From an uncultured Microbacterium sp. (GTDB lineage: Bacteria > Actinomycetota > Actinomycetes > Actinomycetales > Microbacteriaceae), in the NCBI GenBank assembly GCA_947503655.1, contig CANNEP010000010.1, positions 1 through 53,481 on the forward strand: a DNA stretch of 53,481 nt, in the 5' to 3' direction. A program made the position numbers and the translations under genes. Of this stretch, positions 52,939 through 53,481 are shown piece after piece. Below the pieces are notes generated by a model. The model worked only from the letters and a program-made list of their open reading frames with translations. It had not been told where the DNA came from and did no database searches. Position 1 is the first letter of the stretch. Each line of letters begins with the position of its first letter.

Positions 52939-53000
52939 GTCTCTTGTTTGTCTGAAGCCCTCGATTCTGCCCTCGAGGGGGTGAGCGAGCCCTGTTGTGC

Positions 53001-53231
53001 ACGTTGAGCGGCCCCTTTTCTTGCCCTCGCCGTTGAGCGGGTCGCTTTCCCTGTTGGTTGAGCGGGCGCCTTGCCCCGCCCATTGAGTGGGTGCCTTACC
53101 CGCCCGGTTGAGCGGGCACCTTGCCCACTCGTTGAGTGAGCACCTTCGCCCGTCCGTTGAGTGAGCGCCTTGCCCCGTCCGTTGAGCGAGCGCCTTGCCC
53201 CGTCCGTTGAGCGAGGACGTGCAGCGACCGA
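53001..53231 (+). repeat. Tandem array of nine TTGAG units, period 25 nt
   Basis: TTGAG occurs at 53004, 53033, 53058, 53083, 53108, 53132, 53157, 53182 and 53207, i.e. spacings 29, 25, 25, 25, 24, 25, 25, 25. The unit reads TTGAGCGAGCGCCTTGCCCC plus GTCCG, nearly identical in the last units and more diverged to the left. The final unit merges into dispersed-repeat copy C. The period is not a multiple of three and no reading frame is shared, so it is non-coding. Confidence 0.85.
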
Positions 53232-53239
53232 GACGAAAC
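53205..53239 (+). repeat. Dispersed repeat copy C
   Basis: CCGTTGAGCGAGGACG, then TGCAGCGACCGAGACGAAAC. It matches copy B at 15054-15095 (minus) over about 24 bases and shares the terminal blocks with copy A. Confidence 0.65.
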
Positions 53240-53374
53240 AGTGCCGCCGATTGTCCGTTACGTCGGAACGCACGGCCTCACCGTCGGCGTGTCGCGTGAA
53301 ACGCGCCGCGCAACCCCGTGCCGGTTCCGACGTAGCGGGTGCCGAACTTTCTTCCACAGTTCGGTTGTCTGGTG

Positions 53375-53431
53375 TTCTCATCCACAGATTCTCTCGTATC
53401 TATGTACTAATATCTGTGGTGCATGTGAGAA
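53375..53431. promoter_or_regulatory. Nested inverted repeats in the promoter of the last gene
   Basis: Outer arms TTCTCA (53375-53380) / TGAGAA (53426-53431) enclose CCACAGAT (53382-53389) / ATCTGTGG (53412-53419). The AT-rich centre includes TACTAATAT, a candidate promoter. Confidence 0.5.
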
Positions 53432-53437
53432 TGAGGT

Positions 53438-53481
53438 ATGGCAAATTTGAGCGACGTTGCGGAGCTGATTCCCACCCTGTG
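53438..53481 (+). CDS. Start of a gene cut by the window end
   Basis: ATG 53438 opens a frame of 14 codons (MANLSDVAELIPTL) to the window edge, with GAGG-like ribosome-binding sequence before it and an AT-rich promoter region. Too little is present to name it. Confidence 0.45.
   Translation, partial: MANLSDVAELIPTL

Noticed and set aside
53001..53231. CRISPR array
   Set aside because: The period is 25 nt with no unique spacers between units, units decay gradually, and no cas genes are nearby. It is a simple tandem repeat.

Overview
The window reads as chromosome of a high-GC Gram-positive actinobacterium, most likely a member of the Microbacteriaceae. The support is the gene content (CmtR-type cadmium sensor, ClpC, RadA, MetPS-type methionine/alanine importer, an ABC exporter with a peptidoglycan-binding adaptor), strong G/C preference at third codon positions, frequent GTG starts, and many promoters whose -10 hexamer (TANNNT) lies only 6-7 nt before the start codon, as in leaderless actinobacterial transcripts. 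No 16S gene is present, so the genus cannot be fixed.

Layout. 1-2154 (minus): tripartite ABC exporter (permease cut by the window edge, ATPase, adaptor). 2349-3014: lipoprotein followed by a 50-nt palindrome. 3109-6529: three overlapping genes, permuted ATP-grasp / alpha-E / transglutaminase. 6530-14000: a mobile cadmium-resistance island: tyrosine recombinase, XRE regulator and a large zinc-ribbon protein with a degenerate recombinase domain on plus; cmtR, P-type ATPase, cadD, lspA and a thioredoxin-like gene overlapping on minus. 14089-14953: SGNH hydrolase broken by one extra base in a G run. 15195-16978: MarR regulator with MFS efflux pump. 17477-25082: lipase-like hydrolase, lipoate ligase with swapped domain order, phosphoglucomutase, prephenate dehydratase with an abutting LuxR-type regulator, flavin-dependent monooxygenase. 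25215-32481: clpC behind a ClgR-like box, N-acetylglutamate synthase, SseB-like protein, radA, esterase; then a MetE-like protein at 32519. 33733-37606: iron-regulated siderophore ABC importer. 37734-37823: tRNA-Ser(CGA) abutting a truncated NTF2-like gene. 38267-41528: Fic protein, divergent hsp20/hspR-like pair, small genes. 41630-43341: MetP/MetS importer. 43403-52886: malic enzyme, LysR, PutA, DUF3054, AraC, glutamate dehydrogenase. 52887-53481: terminator, a nine-unit 25-nt tandem repeat, and the start of a further gene.

Working together: PutA (proline to glutamate), GdhA and malic enzyme form an amino-acid / central-carbon block, with the adjacent LysR as likely putA regulator. The siderophore operon has a DtxR/IdeR-type operator and an internal hairpin after the binding-protein gene. 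The cadmium island is a compact sensor-efflux operon next to its probable mobility genes.

The most unusual sequence-level signal is the octamer TGGTTCCG / CGGAACCA. I counted about 41 copies by eye against roughly 2 expected from base composition. It occurs in all three codon phases, on both strands, and is nearly absent from the cadmium island, so it looks like a genome-signature motif of the resident chromosome. The most unusual protein is the 637-residue partner of the recombinase, with six predicted zinc-ribbon sites fused to an apparently inactive tyrosine-recombinase fold.
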